Shown in pieces: positions 35,121 to 43,738 of a stretch of DNA of 64,000 nucleotides. Origin of the DNA: an uncultured Eubacteriales bacterium (GTDB lineage: Bacteria > Bacillota > Clostridia > Christensenellales > Aristaeellaceae); NCBI GenBank assembly GCA_902764915.1, contig CACWXY010000005.1, positions 62,001-126,000 on the forward strand. Reading direction: 5' to 3'. How positions within the stretch are numbered: the stretch's first letter is position 1; the number at the start of each line of letters is the position of its first letter. The position numbers and the translations under genes were made by a program. Below the pieces are notes generated by a model. The model was not told the DNA's origin. It searched no databases and saw nothing but the letters and a program-made list of their open reading frames with translations.

Positions 35121-36986
35121 TTATTGGAACATTTTGTTCATCTTTATGTCTTTTTCTCCTGTGGCTGGTTCCTGTTCAGGGTGGATAGGAATGCGGATTG
35201 TCACTGTCGTGCCGACGCCCTTCTCGCTTTCCATGCTCAGTCCTCCGGAGCCGCCGTACATGATCAGCCGCCGATGAATATTGACCAGACCAATGCCAGA
35301 ATGCCCGATCTGTCGAGCATCGGCGTCGTGATCCGAGGCATCGCCTGTCCGTATCTTTTCCCTAACTCTCTCAAGCTTATCCGCTTCCATACCCTGTCCA
35401 TTATCCATGACACGCATGACAAGACAGTCCCCTTCCACACTTCCCTCCACAGTCACCGTAAGCGTGCCCTTATCCCCGATGCCATGCTCCACACTGTTTT
35501 CGATCAGGGGCTGCAGAGTAAAGCAGGGAAGCTGAATCGTCTGCAGTGTTTCCTCCATCAGAAAACGGATGTCCACGACCCCGCCATAGCGCAAACGCAG
35601 AAGCTTCGTATAATGACCCAGGTATGCAAGTTCATCCCGCAAAGACCACACCAGTCTCCATTCCGCAAAAAGAGGACGGATGAGCTCAGCCAGCTCAATA
35701 AGCATATCGCTCACCTTTTCTGCACCGGACATCATGGCCATCCAGCGAATCGCGGTCATGGAATTGAACAGCATATGCGGATTCAGCTGGCTCTGCAGAT
35801 TGCGCAGTTCCAGTTCAATGCGCTGGTGCTCCATGTCCCGGGTCTGTTCCAGAAGATAGCTGATGCTGTCAGCCATGCTGTTGAATTCCGTGCGGATGAG
35901 TTCAAACTCGTCATATTGGTATGGCTCCAGAAGACGCACAGACAGATCCTGTTTCTGAATGCGCTCCAGTGCTGTCCGAATGCTCTTGAACGGACGGAAC
36001 AGATAGGAAACCCATACCGTATATACAATCAGCGTCATTGCCAGCACCGCCAGGCTGATAATCCAGGTAAAATGCCGCATCTGCGTGGCTGATTCCCGGT
36101 ACAGGTCATAGGGCGTCTTTTTCACCAGCATCCAGCCGGAGTTTTCCAGTCGATAGGGAAGCATCTGATACTTGGTATCACCCTGCATCAGATTCGTGCC
36201 TGCTGCCGCATCCTGCCCACATATGTCCCCATAAAACCAGGGAATCTCACCGGCGGCATCGGCATTCGGTCCAATGATCTGTCGACCCGAACCGTCCAGA
36301 AGGAAGATCTCCCTGTCTTCTTCCTCCAGCACCGCAAAGCAGTTGCGCAAAGCCTCCGGCTTTACCGAAAAGACCGTCGTCACATAATGCGGACTGTCCG
36401 AGAATGAGTAGCGATACTTCGTCCGGTACGCACCGGCAATCAGCTGTGTATCCGATGTCTGCCCCAGAGAAGTGCCCATCATGTCCGATGCATTCCATGT
36501 GCCCAGCCACACCACCCGATCCTCCACGGGAATGCTGGCTCCGCGGATGCGCAGGAACAGGGAATGCTCGCCCTGCGCATGGACAAAGTGCCAGCCACGG
36601 GTCGCGCCGATCATGGTGCCATCGTCCTTAAGGAAGAACAGCCCGTTCAGGCTGCCGCTGTCCGCCAAGGATAAGTCGATCGCGGACAACACGCTTCGCA
36701 GGTACTGCATGCGTTCAGCATCTGAGGCAAACGTGCCGAAAAGGAACCGTTCCACGGACAAGCTCTGCTGCAGATGGGCCGCAGTATTCCGTACTTCAGA
36801 CAGAATCTGATCGATCTGGGTTCCGGCCGTATGGAATGCCTGCATGGTGTTTTCCCGGGTCCTGTCCGCCATGGATGCTTCATAGCGCCCAAATACCAGA
36901 AAAACAGCCAGTACCAGTGTCAGCAGAATCACCAGAAAAGACAGCACAATCATGCGGAACTGAAAGGAACGCAGCAGTCTTTTCAT
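35121..36986 (-). CDS. YesM-family sensor histidine kinase
   Basis: The protein of about 621 residues has a membrane helix near the N-terminus, a large extracellular sensor (about 40-300), a second membrane helix, a HAMP linker, the His-kinase block SQLNPHMLFNSMTAIRW (phospho-acceptor H404) and an ATPase domain with N-box LQPLIENSVEHG and G-boxes DNGQGM and GHSGIGLVNIHRRL. The start is the ATG that overlaps the regulator stop in ATGA; GGAGG lies upstream. It is cotranscribed with the AraC-type response regulator and faces the importer operon, so it probably senses an external sugar. Confidence 0.92.
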   Translation of the reverse strand: MKRLLRSFQFRMIVLSFLVILLTLVLAVFLVFGRYEASMADRTRENTMQAFHTAGTQIDQILSEVRNTAAHLQQSLSVERFLFGTFASDAERMQYLRSVLSAIDLSLADSGSLNGLFFLKDDGTMIGATRGWHFVHAQGEHSLFLRIRGASIPVEDRVVWLGTWNASDMMGTSLGQTSDTQLIAGAYRTKYRYSFSDSPHYVTTVFSVKPEALRNCFAVLEEEDREIFLLDGSGRQIIGPNADAAGEIPWFYGDICGQDAAAGTNLMQGDTKYQMLPYRLENSGWMLVKKTPYDLYRESATQMRHFTWIISLAVLAMTLIVYTVWVSYLFRPFKSIRTALERIQKQDLSVRLLEPYQYDEFELIRTEFNSMADSISYLLEQTRDMEHQRIELELRNLQSQLNPHMLFNSMTAIRWMAMMSGAEKVSDMLIELAELIRPLFAEWRLVWSLRDELAYLGHYTKLLRLRYGGVVDIRFLMEETLQTIQLPCFTLQPLIENSVEHGIGDKGTLTVTVEGSVEGDCLVMRVMDNGQGMEADKLERVREKIRTGDASDHDADARQIGHSGIGLVNIHRRLIMYGGSGGLSMESEKGVGTTVTIRIPIHPEQEPATGEKDIKMNKMFQ

Positions 36987-38476
36987 CCGTGCCGCCTCCA
37001 TTCGCCCGGTGTCATGCCCACCATCGTCTTAAATCGGCGGTTGAAGTACGCCGTATCGGAAAAGCCGCATTTTTCGGCCACCTGTGCCGTGGTCCATGCT
37101 CCGTTTTTCAGCATCATCTGTGCCATCATGATCCGGACTGTATGAATAAATTCCAGATATCCCACACCCACTTCCTTCTTAAAAAGACTGGACAGATACT
37201 GGGGATGAACGGGGATCATGGCAGCGCTTTCCTGCAGCGGAAGGTCACATTCCAGATGATCCACGATATGCGCAATTACCCGGCATATCTCCGTACGGTA
37301 ACGGGGCAGAGACGCGACGGCTGTACTGCAGAGAAGGGAAAGCGCTTCCGCCGGCGTATGACCGGAGCGCAGCTCCTGCATGCGATCCGTCTGCTCCGCC
37401 AGCGTCAGCCCCTGGTGCTGCCATAGAAGGCGTGCCAGTCGGGCACATGCGTCCCAGAAAGCATTGTCTCCCTCATACAGCGCCAGCTCCGCCTGATTGG
37501 TCAGATGTACAGCCTGCCTGGCAAACACAAAGTCATTCGTCTGCCACAGCAGAGACCGCATATGAGCAAGGGCAGCCTCGACCTGGGTTTTCAGCAGACG
37601 GCCTTCCCGGTCCATCCACTGAATTTCCAGTTCCGGCCCCATGCTCTGCATTGCACAGTCGCGCATGACGTGCGCCATGCTCGGCAGGCGCAGCATGGGA
37701 ATCGGCGCGGTACATGCCGTGATGTGCATGTCTACCGAGAAATGATCCTGCATGTACATGCCGTAACCGTTCAGTACATTCTGCAGTGCATCCAGATCAG
37801 GTTTTTCGCTGAAAAGCAGCAGCAGTACATCATCATCCTGCAGAAGATAACGCAGCTGCAGTGGCTCCATTCGTTCCCAGAGCATCTGGTACAGAATCCG
37901 CTTCAGCTGCCAGGGCATTTCACACCGCGCCGTATATACGATACAGACCATGAAGAAGCTGTCATTCGCCGGCATTCCCCATAGCGGCGCTTTGGCGGAA
38001 AACTGCTCATAGGTCAGTGTCTGATGCCATACATAGTCGCCCATCATCCTTCTCTGCGTCTGCCGCACGGAATCTTCCCTGTCCGGTTCCTGCCCCGTGC
38101 TGCCCAGCCGCTGCACAGCTTTTTCCAGCGCTTTCTCAATTTCCGCAATGCTCATGGTGGCTTTCACCAGGTAGGCCACCACGTCCAGATCCATGGCTTC
38201 CTTAAGCAGATCAAAGCGATCCATGCATGTCACCACAATCACAGCGCACGGCCGTCCTGTCGCCCGGATACGGCGGATCAGTTCCATTCCGTCAACACCG
38301 GGCATATACAGATCCGTAATCACAACATCCGGCTTCTTCTGCGCAAACAATTCCAGTGCCTGGTTTCCATTGGCGGCTTCTCCCACCACAGTCATATCGT
38401 ATTTTTCCCAGGGAACGGACACATTCATTCCCATCCGCACAAGTACTTCATCTTCCGCAATCAGGACTGTATGCAT
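36983..38476 (-). CDS. YesN-family AraC-type response regulator
   Basis: The 497-residue protein begins with a receiver domain (EDE at 8-10, phosphorylation site D55 in VVITDLYMPG, K104-like lysine in YLVKA). It ends in an AraC DNA-binding domain with two helix-turn-helix motifs (about 395-495; VAEKCGFSDTAYFNRRFKTM is the second). The middle has no known fold. It pairs with the YesM kinase gene, which overlaps by four bases. It is transcribed divergently from the NagZ-like gene over a shared dyad, and it probably activates the importer, and perhaps the glycosidase operon. Confidence 0.93.
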   Translation of the reverse strand: MHTVLIAEDEVLVRMGMNVSVPWEKYDMTVVGEAANGNQALELFAQKKPDVVITDLYMPGVDGMELIRRIRATGRPCAVIVVTCMDRFDLLKEAMDLDVVAYLVKATMSIAEIEKALEKAVQRLGSTGQEPDREDSVRQTQRRMMGDYVWHQTLTYEQFSAKAPLWGMPANDSFFMVCIVYTARCEMPWQLKRILYQMLWERMEPLQLRYLLQDDDVLLLLFSEKPDLDALQNVLNGYGMYMQDHFSVDMHITACTAPIPMLRLPSMAHVMRDCAMQSMGPELEIQWMDREGRLLKTQVEAALAHMRSLLWQTNDFVFARQAVHLTNQAELALYEGDNAFWDACARLARLLWQHQGLTLAEQTDRMQELRSGHTPAEALSLLCSTAVASLPRYRTEICRVIAHIVDHLECDLPLQESAAMIPVHPQYLSSLFKKEVGVGYLEFIHTVRIMMAQMMLKNGAWTTAQVAEKCGFSDTAYFNRRFKTMVGMTPGEWRRHG

Positions 38477-38509
38477 AGTTGTCCCCCTGTCTGTCTTTTA
38501 ATGGCTTGC

Positions 38510-38539
38510 ATTGTACGCTTCCCTTTTTCCATTCGTCAA
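38510..38539 (-). promoter_or_regulatory. Promoter of the two-component operon
   Basis: On the minus strand TTGACG (38534-38539) and TACAAT (38510-38515) are 18 bp apart. The -35 hexamer is the left arm of the dyad at 38534-38559. Confidence 0.65.
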
Positions 38540-38559
38540 GCGTCTGGCCTTGCTTGACG
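38534..38559. promoter_or_regulatory. Dyad joining two divergent -35 boxes
   Basis: CGTCAAGC-N10-GCTTGACG is a perfect 8-bp-arm inverted repeat. Each arm contains the -35 hexamer of one divergent promoter, so one bound regulator could control both directions. Confidence 0.6.
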
Positions 38560-38582
38560 GTGCAGACTGCCTGTGCTATTTT
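38554..38582 (+). promoter_or_regulatory. Promoter of the glycosidase-deacetylase operon
   Basis: TTGACG (38554-38559) and TATTTT (38577-38582) are 17 bp apart on the plus strand. The start codon lies about 115 bp downstream. Confidence 0.6.
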
Positions 38583-38696
38583 TACAGCTGCTGACAGACA
38601 CATCCCGGAAAAAATACGCTGTTTTTTTCTCGTTCTTTTCTTATGCCATGTGCTTTTTACATGCCTTTCTATAAAACAGAAAATGAGGCCAGAAAA

Positions 38697-40286
38697 ATGA
38701 ATATTCATGATCTTCCCTGGGCCGAGGCGGAAAAGATCCTGTCTTCCTTAACACTGAAGCAGAAAATCGGCCAGATGGTCATTGCCAGCATTGAAGTCAC
38801 CTGCATGGATGACCGCACCCGCGCCTTTCTCAAGGAAAACGCGATCGGCAATGTCATCCTGTTCGGGAAAAACTGTGCCAGCCGTCATCAGATTGCCGCT
38901 CTGAACGCTGAAATCCAGGATGTGATAACAGAAACCACAGGACTCCAGGCTCTGATTTCCATTGATCAGGAGGGCGGCCGTGTAACTCGTATCCGCAAGG
39001 GTGCTACTGTATTCCCCAGTGCCATGGCCATCGGTGCTACCGGGGATCCCGACAATGCTTTTCTGACCGGCTACATCATGGGCCGCGAAATGAAGGCGCT
39101 GGGCATTTATCACGATTTTGCCCCTGTCTTTGATCTCAATTTTGATGAAGAAACCCCCATCTTCAGCAATCGCTCCTATGCGATTGACCCGCATGAAGAC
39201 GCTGTGTATTCCGGAGCCATGGCCCGCGGGCTTCGTGCGGCCGGGATACTGGACTGCGGCAAGCATTTCCCGGGAAGAGGACACGGCCACGGCGATACGC
39301 ACTTTGACTTTGTCGTACACCGCGATTCTCTGGAGGATATCAGGGAAAAGTATCTGGTTCCCTTCCGCAGCGCCATGAAAGACGGCATGTGCAGTCTGAT
39401 GGCCTCTCACAGCTGTTACCCTGCCCTGGACGACCGCTGCATCCCCAATACCGTATCCGACCGGGTTCTGCAGGGCCTGGCCCGGAAGGAAATGGGCTTT
39501 GAAGGCCTGATCATCAGCGATGACGTGCTGATGGCCGCCGTCGAAAAGAAGTACGGTGCCCCTCAGGGGGCTGTGCTGTGCGCACAGGCGGGCTGTGATA
39601 TGGTGATCATCGGCAACGGCGGTGACAATGCCGACCCCGACGGGCTTGATGTCCAGCCGCCCATTGTGCAGCGCATGCTGGAAGCTGCCCGCAGCGGAGA
39701 ACTGTCCATGGAGCGCATCCATGACTCCGTGCGCCGCATCATTGCCGTAAAGCTGGCCCTGGGCGACATGCGGCCCATGCAGCATGTGGAAAAGCAGGAC
39801 TGGTCAGCCCATGAAGCCTTTGCCCAGGCATTGTCCCGGCAGACAGTGCGTATCGCCAGGGATCCGGTGCATATGCTGCCGCTTCCCGAGGGCACGCTGT
39901 TCCTCTCGCGCCGCTCTTTTGCCCGGCTGGGTGTGGAAGAGGGGGATGTTCTGTTCGATTCCTTTGCGCCGCTGGCGGCTTCTCTCCTCGGCGGCAATGC
40001 CGTAGAGTTTGACGTATCACCAGACCTGGAGGCACTGAAGCCATTGATTCAGCGCGCTCCGGCTGTGGTGTTCTCCGTTACCAGTGAAGACGAATGCCTG
40101 CGCCTGAAGGCATCCATGCAGACCATATGCGCGTGGAATCCGCGCTTCTGCATGGTATGCCTGGATTCCCCGCATATTCTTAGCCATGTGCCTTTTGTCC
40201 CCTGTGCGGTTTACAGCTATGATCAGACCTTGCATGCCGTGCAGTCTGTATGCGCACTGCTGAAAAACAAGGAGGGAGTTTTATGA
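38697..40286 (+). CDS. GH3 beta-N-acetylhexosaminidase, NagZ-like
   Basis: The 529-residue protein matches the NagZ branch of GH3. ISIDQEGGRVTRIR and KHFPGRGHGHGDTHFDF (from K189) hold the NagZ acid/base loop, here with an extra GRGHG repeat; LIISDDVLMAAVEKK holds the nucleophile aspartate D275. A C-terminal region (about 370-529) is shorter than the sandwich of BglX enzymes. NagZ enzymes release GlcNAc from glycans or muropeptides, some by phosphorolysis. No signal peptide is present. GAGG lies 9 bp before the ATG at 38697. It overlaps the deacetylase gene by four bases, which suggests that both act on one amino-sugar substrate. Confidence 0.9.
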   Translation: MNIHDLPWAEAEKILSSLTLKQKIGQMVIASIEVTCMDDRTRAFLKENAIGNVILFGKNCASRHQIAALNAEIQDVITETTGLQALISIDQEGGRVTRIRKGATVFPSAMAIGATGDPDNAFLTGYIMGREMKALGIYHDFAPVFDLNFDEETPIFSNRSYAIDPHEDAVYSGAMARGLRAAGILDCGKHFPGRGHGHGDTHFDFVVHRDSLEDIREKYLVPFRSAMKDGMCSLMASHSCYPALDDRCIPNTVSDRVLQGLARKEMGFEGLIISDDVLMAAVEKKYGAPQGAVLCAQAGCDMVIIGNGGDNADPDGLDVQPPIVQRMLEAARSGELSMERIHDSVRRIIAVKLALGDMRPMQHVEKQDWSAHEAFAQALSRQTVRIARDPVHMLPLPEGTLFLSRRSFARLGVEEGDVLFDSFAPLAASLLGGNAVEFDVSPDLEALKPLIQRAPAVVFSVTSEDECLRLKASMQTICAWNPRFCMVCLDSPHILSHVPFVPCAVYSYDQTLHAVQSVCALLKNKEGVL

Positions 40287-41077
40287 TGACCTTTCTGATG
40301 ATCGGTGCCCACCCGGATGATATGGACCTGGACTGCGGCGGACTGGCCGTTCTGATGCACCGTCGCGGGCATAGAGTGATTTTCCTGTCCATGACCAACG
40401 GAAACGCAGGCCACATGTCCATCACTTCGGAAGAGCTGAGAGTGCGCAGAAGTCAGGAAATGGCAGAAGCCGCGCGGCTTTACGGCGGAATCCGTTATGA
40501 GACCATGGACATCGATGATGGATATCTTACACCCGATATTCCCACCCGGGACCGGCTGATCCGCTACATACGGAAAGAGAAGCCAGATGTTATCATTACT
40601 CATCGCAGCTGCGATTATCATCCCGACCATCGCGCCTGCGGCCAGCTGGTCATGGATTGCAGCTATCTGGTGGGTGTGCCGCTGATCTGTCCCGATGTCC
40701 CCGCCCTGCATACGCATCCGGTGATTCTGTACTGCGAAGACCGGTTTACCATGCCGGCGCCTTTCCGTCCGGATCTCGCTGTCAGGTGCGACGAAGCCGT
40801 GGACCAGCAGATCCAGGGTGTACTGGCCCATCGCTCGCAGCTTCTGGAGTGGCTCCCCTATGACGGGCACTGGACAGATGTACTGGAAGCAACCTCAGAA
40901 GAGGAAGCGATTGCCCGCCTGAGAGAACGGCTGCAGAAACGGTTCTCAGCGCCCGTGGAACGGTTCCCTGACGCTTTCCCGGAAAAAACCACCTATGGCG
41001 AAGTCTTCCAGATTGATGAGTACGGCGGACCGATGACAGACGAGATTCGCGAGGTCATAACCGGAAAGCAATCCTGA
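40283..41077 (+). CDS. PIG-L family GlcNAc deacetylase
   Basis: The 264-residue protein has the LmbE/PIG-L zinc motif AHPDDMDLDCGG (H10, D12, D13) and the second motif DYHPDHRA (H113, H116). Members remove the acetyl group from GlcNAc-containing small molecules: diacetylchitobiose in archaea, and GlcNAc-malate or GlcN-inositol precursors of low-molecular-weight thiols elsewhere. The tight coupling to a NagZ-like hexosaminidase favours oligosaccharide breakdown. GGAGGG precedes the ATG, and the ATGA overlap fixes the start. Confidence 0.88.
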   Translation: MMTFLMIGAHPDDMDLDCGGLAVLMHRRGHRVIFLSMTNGNAGHMSITSEELRVRRSQEMAEAARLYGGIRYETMDIDDGYLTPDIPTRDRLIRYIRKEKPDVIITHRSCDYHPDHRACGQLVMDCSYLVGVPLICPDVPALHTHPVILYCEDRFTMPAPFRPDLAVRCDEAVDQQIQGVLAHRSQLLEWLPYDGHWTDVLEATSEEEAIARLRERLQKRFSAPVERFPDAFPEKTTYGEVFQIDEYGGPMTDEIREVITGKQS

Positions 41078-41481
41078 GCCGGAGATTTTCCTCTGCACGC
41101 TTGGTCTTTATTGCCTGATCTGCCAAAGCAGGCAGCAGACACATTGCCATCGTTGATTTCCTGCGCTTGGCAGTATCCATGAAGCCAGGTTGCTTCCGTT
41201 TTTTTCCAAAAAACAGGAAGGGACTGCAGCCATGCATTTCTGTCACATCTCATGCATGGCTGCAGTCCCTTTTTCATGGCCGGCTGCTTCTGCAGTAAGG
41301 GATTGCTCCCAAACTGCAGACCGCCTCCCGTATCACAGCATATTCTTATCGTTTCATTGTGCACCGCACAGGCATTCCTGCCGTTTCTCCCATAATCCGC
41401 ACTTTCCTGTTTTTTCCTTTCAGTGCACCCGTCCGGGAGTCCGTCGGGTCATCGTCACATCACAGACTGCAGGCGTCCTTT
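41078..41481. other. Convergent intergenic region with terminator
   Basis: No gene is seen. The region holds the strong hairpin at 41219-41275 and otherwise unremarkable sequence between two converging transcription units. Confidence 0.6.
41219..41275. terminator. Bidirectional terminator with perfect 18-bp stem
   Basis: 41219-41236 pairs perfectly with 41253-41270 around a 16-base loop, and T5 follows on the plus strand. On the minus strand a T6 run occurs a few bases after the stem. Confidence 0.9.
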
Positions 41482-43335
41482 TTAGATCCGAATCATCAGC
41501 ACATTCAGTCCCAGAACATTCTTGTACTGCACATCCCGTGCAATACCTTTTGTGAGCTGCGCCCCTATATGATACTGCACATCCTTCGCGGATTCCATGA
41601 GAATGCGCAGTCCTACATTCTTAACGCCGTCTTCCGGAAATGCCATCTGCATCTGCTCTACCGAGTTGAAAGGACGTCCATTGTCCCGCAATCGAAGAAT
41701 CACGTCATCATCCGTATATGTCACCCGGATTTCCATGATGTGATGCTCTGTGGAAAAGCCATGCGCAAAGATATTCCCTGCCATTTCTTCCATAGCCAGA
41801 CCGGAGAAAACCGCCTTGCGGCGCTCGATCCCCCGTTCCAGACAGAATGCTTCCACCTGTATGGCAATCGTGGAAATTTCCTTTTCCCCGCTGACAGACA
41901 ATATCAGATAGTCCTTCTCGTCTGCCCCGAACCCGTCCGGAAAAGCCAGAAGATCTTTCAGGTTACGGGGAATATGGTGGATGCGGGCCATGGCAAAGGC
42001 AGCTATGACCATCATACAGCCTATATTGTTCAGAATATTCGCCACATACAGGCCGTTCATTCCCACACAGGGGATCAGCAGAAGGGAAAAGAGCACAACG
42101 AAGACAACACCTTCGCATATGGGAAGTATGGTCGAAAGCAGCTTGTTCTGCATGGTCTGGGCATAGACCGCAAAGGACAGCGTAATCACTGCAAGCGGCA
42201 TGCAGAACGGAAGGATTCGCAGACCCATGACGGTCATTGCGTAAACCGGATCACCCGGATCCTGGAAGAACATCCGGGTCAGGGGTTCCGCGGCCAGGCA
42301 CAGCAGAATGGACACGCAAAGCGTAAGCGGTGCATCCCAACGGGTGACAATCCGCATGATATCCTCCGTCCCTTTTCGGTCTTCCTCTCCGATACTGACG
42401 CTCAGCAGCATGCGGTCCACCGCCACCATTCCGAAAGGCAGCGCCCAGAAAATAGCCATCACAGAATTGGAAGCAGCAAAGGAGGACAGTCCCGTACTTC
42501 CCACGTAGTGCAGAATCAATGCGTTAACAATCAGGCAGCGGAACATTTCCATGAATCGGGAAAGAGATCCCGGATACCCCAGCACTACAATACTCCTGGC
42601 TTCATGAAAATCCATTCCCTTCAGGGTAAGCCTGCCGGATCCGTACTTTACATACCACATGACCAGAACACCAAAGAAAAGCCACTCTGATATCGCAGTT
42701 CCCAAAGTAAGCCCGAAGGTTCCCATCTTCAGTACTGAAACAAACAGGACGTCAAGCAGTGAATTGCTGATAACACAGACCAGTGTTGCTGCCGTGGTTC
42801 TCCGCGTATGATTTTCCATGGAGAGAAATGCGAACAGCTGCTGACCCAGAATCAGCCCAGGAATGCCAATGGCCTGCCCCAAAAAATACTCATTGAGGGC
42901 AGCGCGCTCGACTGCATCCGGTGCAAAGACCCGTGTCCAGTTCAGCGCCGCACCGACAGCCATGATTGCCGTAATTGCCAGGGAAACCGCCAGGGAAAGC
43001 GCCAGATCAACAGTAAAGATATTCTTCACCTTCTGCCCCTGATTTTTCCCCATATATCTTCCGCAAAGAATCTGAGACCCGCTGACTAGCATCATACTCG
43101 CCGCATACAGCAGATGGTTGAAGGGGGCAAACATTCCTATGGCTGTCATGGCAGTATGGCCGATCACATTACTGGATACAACACCGTCGACAATCCCGTT
43201 GACGGCGTTGACAATGAGCAGCAGCACCTGATATGGTATCAGCTGAAAATACTGACGTCTTACCATCTTTGCACCCGCGGAAGCGCCTTTCCGCAGGTGC
43301 ATGCTATTCTCTTCCTGTTCCGAATTTGTATTCAT
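41482..43335 (-). CDS. MATE efflux transporter fused to a GHKL/HATPase domain
   Basis: The protein of about 617 residues has two parts. Residues 20-470 form twelve membrane segments of the MATE family (AVNGIVDGVVSSNVIGHTAM, GYPGSLSRFMEMFRC). Residues 490-617 look like an anti-sigma-type ATPase of the HATPase_c_2 family: FSGLAMEEMAGNIFAHG is the N-box and LRLRDNGRPFN the G1 box, followed by NVGLRILMESAKDVQYH. So ATP binding may gate or regulate a cation-drug antiporter, or the transporter may act as a membrane sensor. AGGA lies 8 bp before the ATG at 43335; an ATG at 43398 has poor spacing. No regulator gene is adjacent. Confidence 0.85.
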   Translation of the reverse strand: MNTNSEQEENSMHLRKGASAGAKMVRRQYFQLIPYQVLLLIVNAVNGIVDGVVSSNVIGHTAMTAIGMFAPFNHLLYAASMMLVSGSQILCGRYMGKNQGQKVKNIFTVDLALSLAVSLAITAIMAVGAALNWTRVFAPDAVERAALNEYFLGQAIGIPGLILGQQLFAFLSMENHTRRTTAATLVCVISNSLLDVLFVSVLKMGTFGLTLGTAISEWLFFGVLVMWYVKYGSGRLTLKGMDFHEARSIVVLGYPGSLSRFMEMFRCLIVNALILHYVGSTGLSSFAASNSVMAIFWALPFGMVAVDRMLLSVSIGEEDRKGTEDIMRIVTRWDAPLTLCVSILLCLAAEPLTRMFFQDPGDPVYAMTVMGLRILPFCMPLAVITLSFAVYAQTMQNKLLSTILPICEGVVFVVLFSLLLIPCVGMNGLYVANILNNIGCMMVIAAFAMARIHHIPRNLKDLLAFPDGFGADEKDYLILSVSGEKEISTIAIQVEAFCLERGIERRKAVFSGLAMEEMAGNIFAHGFSTEHHIMEIRVTYTDDDVILRLRDNGRPFNSVEQMQMAFPEDGVKNVGLRILMESAKDVQYHIGAQLTKGIARDVQYKNVLGLNVLMIRI

Positions 43336-43738
43336 TTTCTTTTCCTGCTTTCTTTCTCTCGCATATGCTTTCAGGTGCCGGATGAATTCCAGCACCATTT
43401 CTTATTCTTGGCCCATCACTGTCAAAGTCAAACATGACTTGCTTATAGGCAGTCTTGTTGATTATACCGTAAACCATACGATATCATGAGACATAATTCG
43501 TTGTTTCAAACGCAAAAAACGAAATCCTCTCTCTGCTTCATAAGAGAACGCTGCATTTTACGTCCAACCCTGAACGTCTCAGACACGTCGTCAATACTTC
43601 CTGATAAACAGGACGCTGCATCTGGACTGTACATCCATAACGGACTGCAAGACCGCTGAAGCCAGGCAGTGCCGGCACATTTGTACCATAGTAAAAGGAA
43701 CCATCCTGATGACGGTTCCTTTCCATCCCTGCCCTTCT
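43336..43738. other. Intergenic region without supported gene
   Basis: Two short minus-strand frames (one beginning near 43726 with QDGSFYYGTNVPALPGFS) have plausible composition but no ribosome site or known motif. They could be remnants. Confidence 0.4.

Noticed and set aside
41359..42690. Plus-strand frame opposite the MATE gene
   Set aside because: No membrane-protein pattern or family likeness; antisense of real coding.
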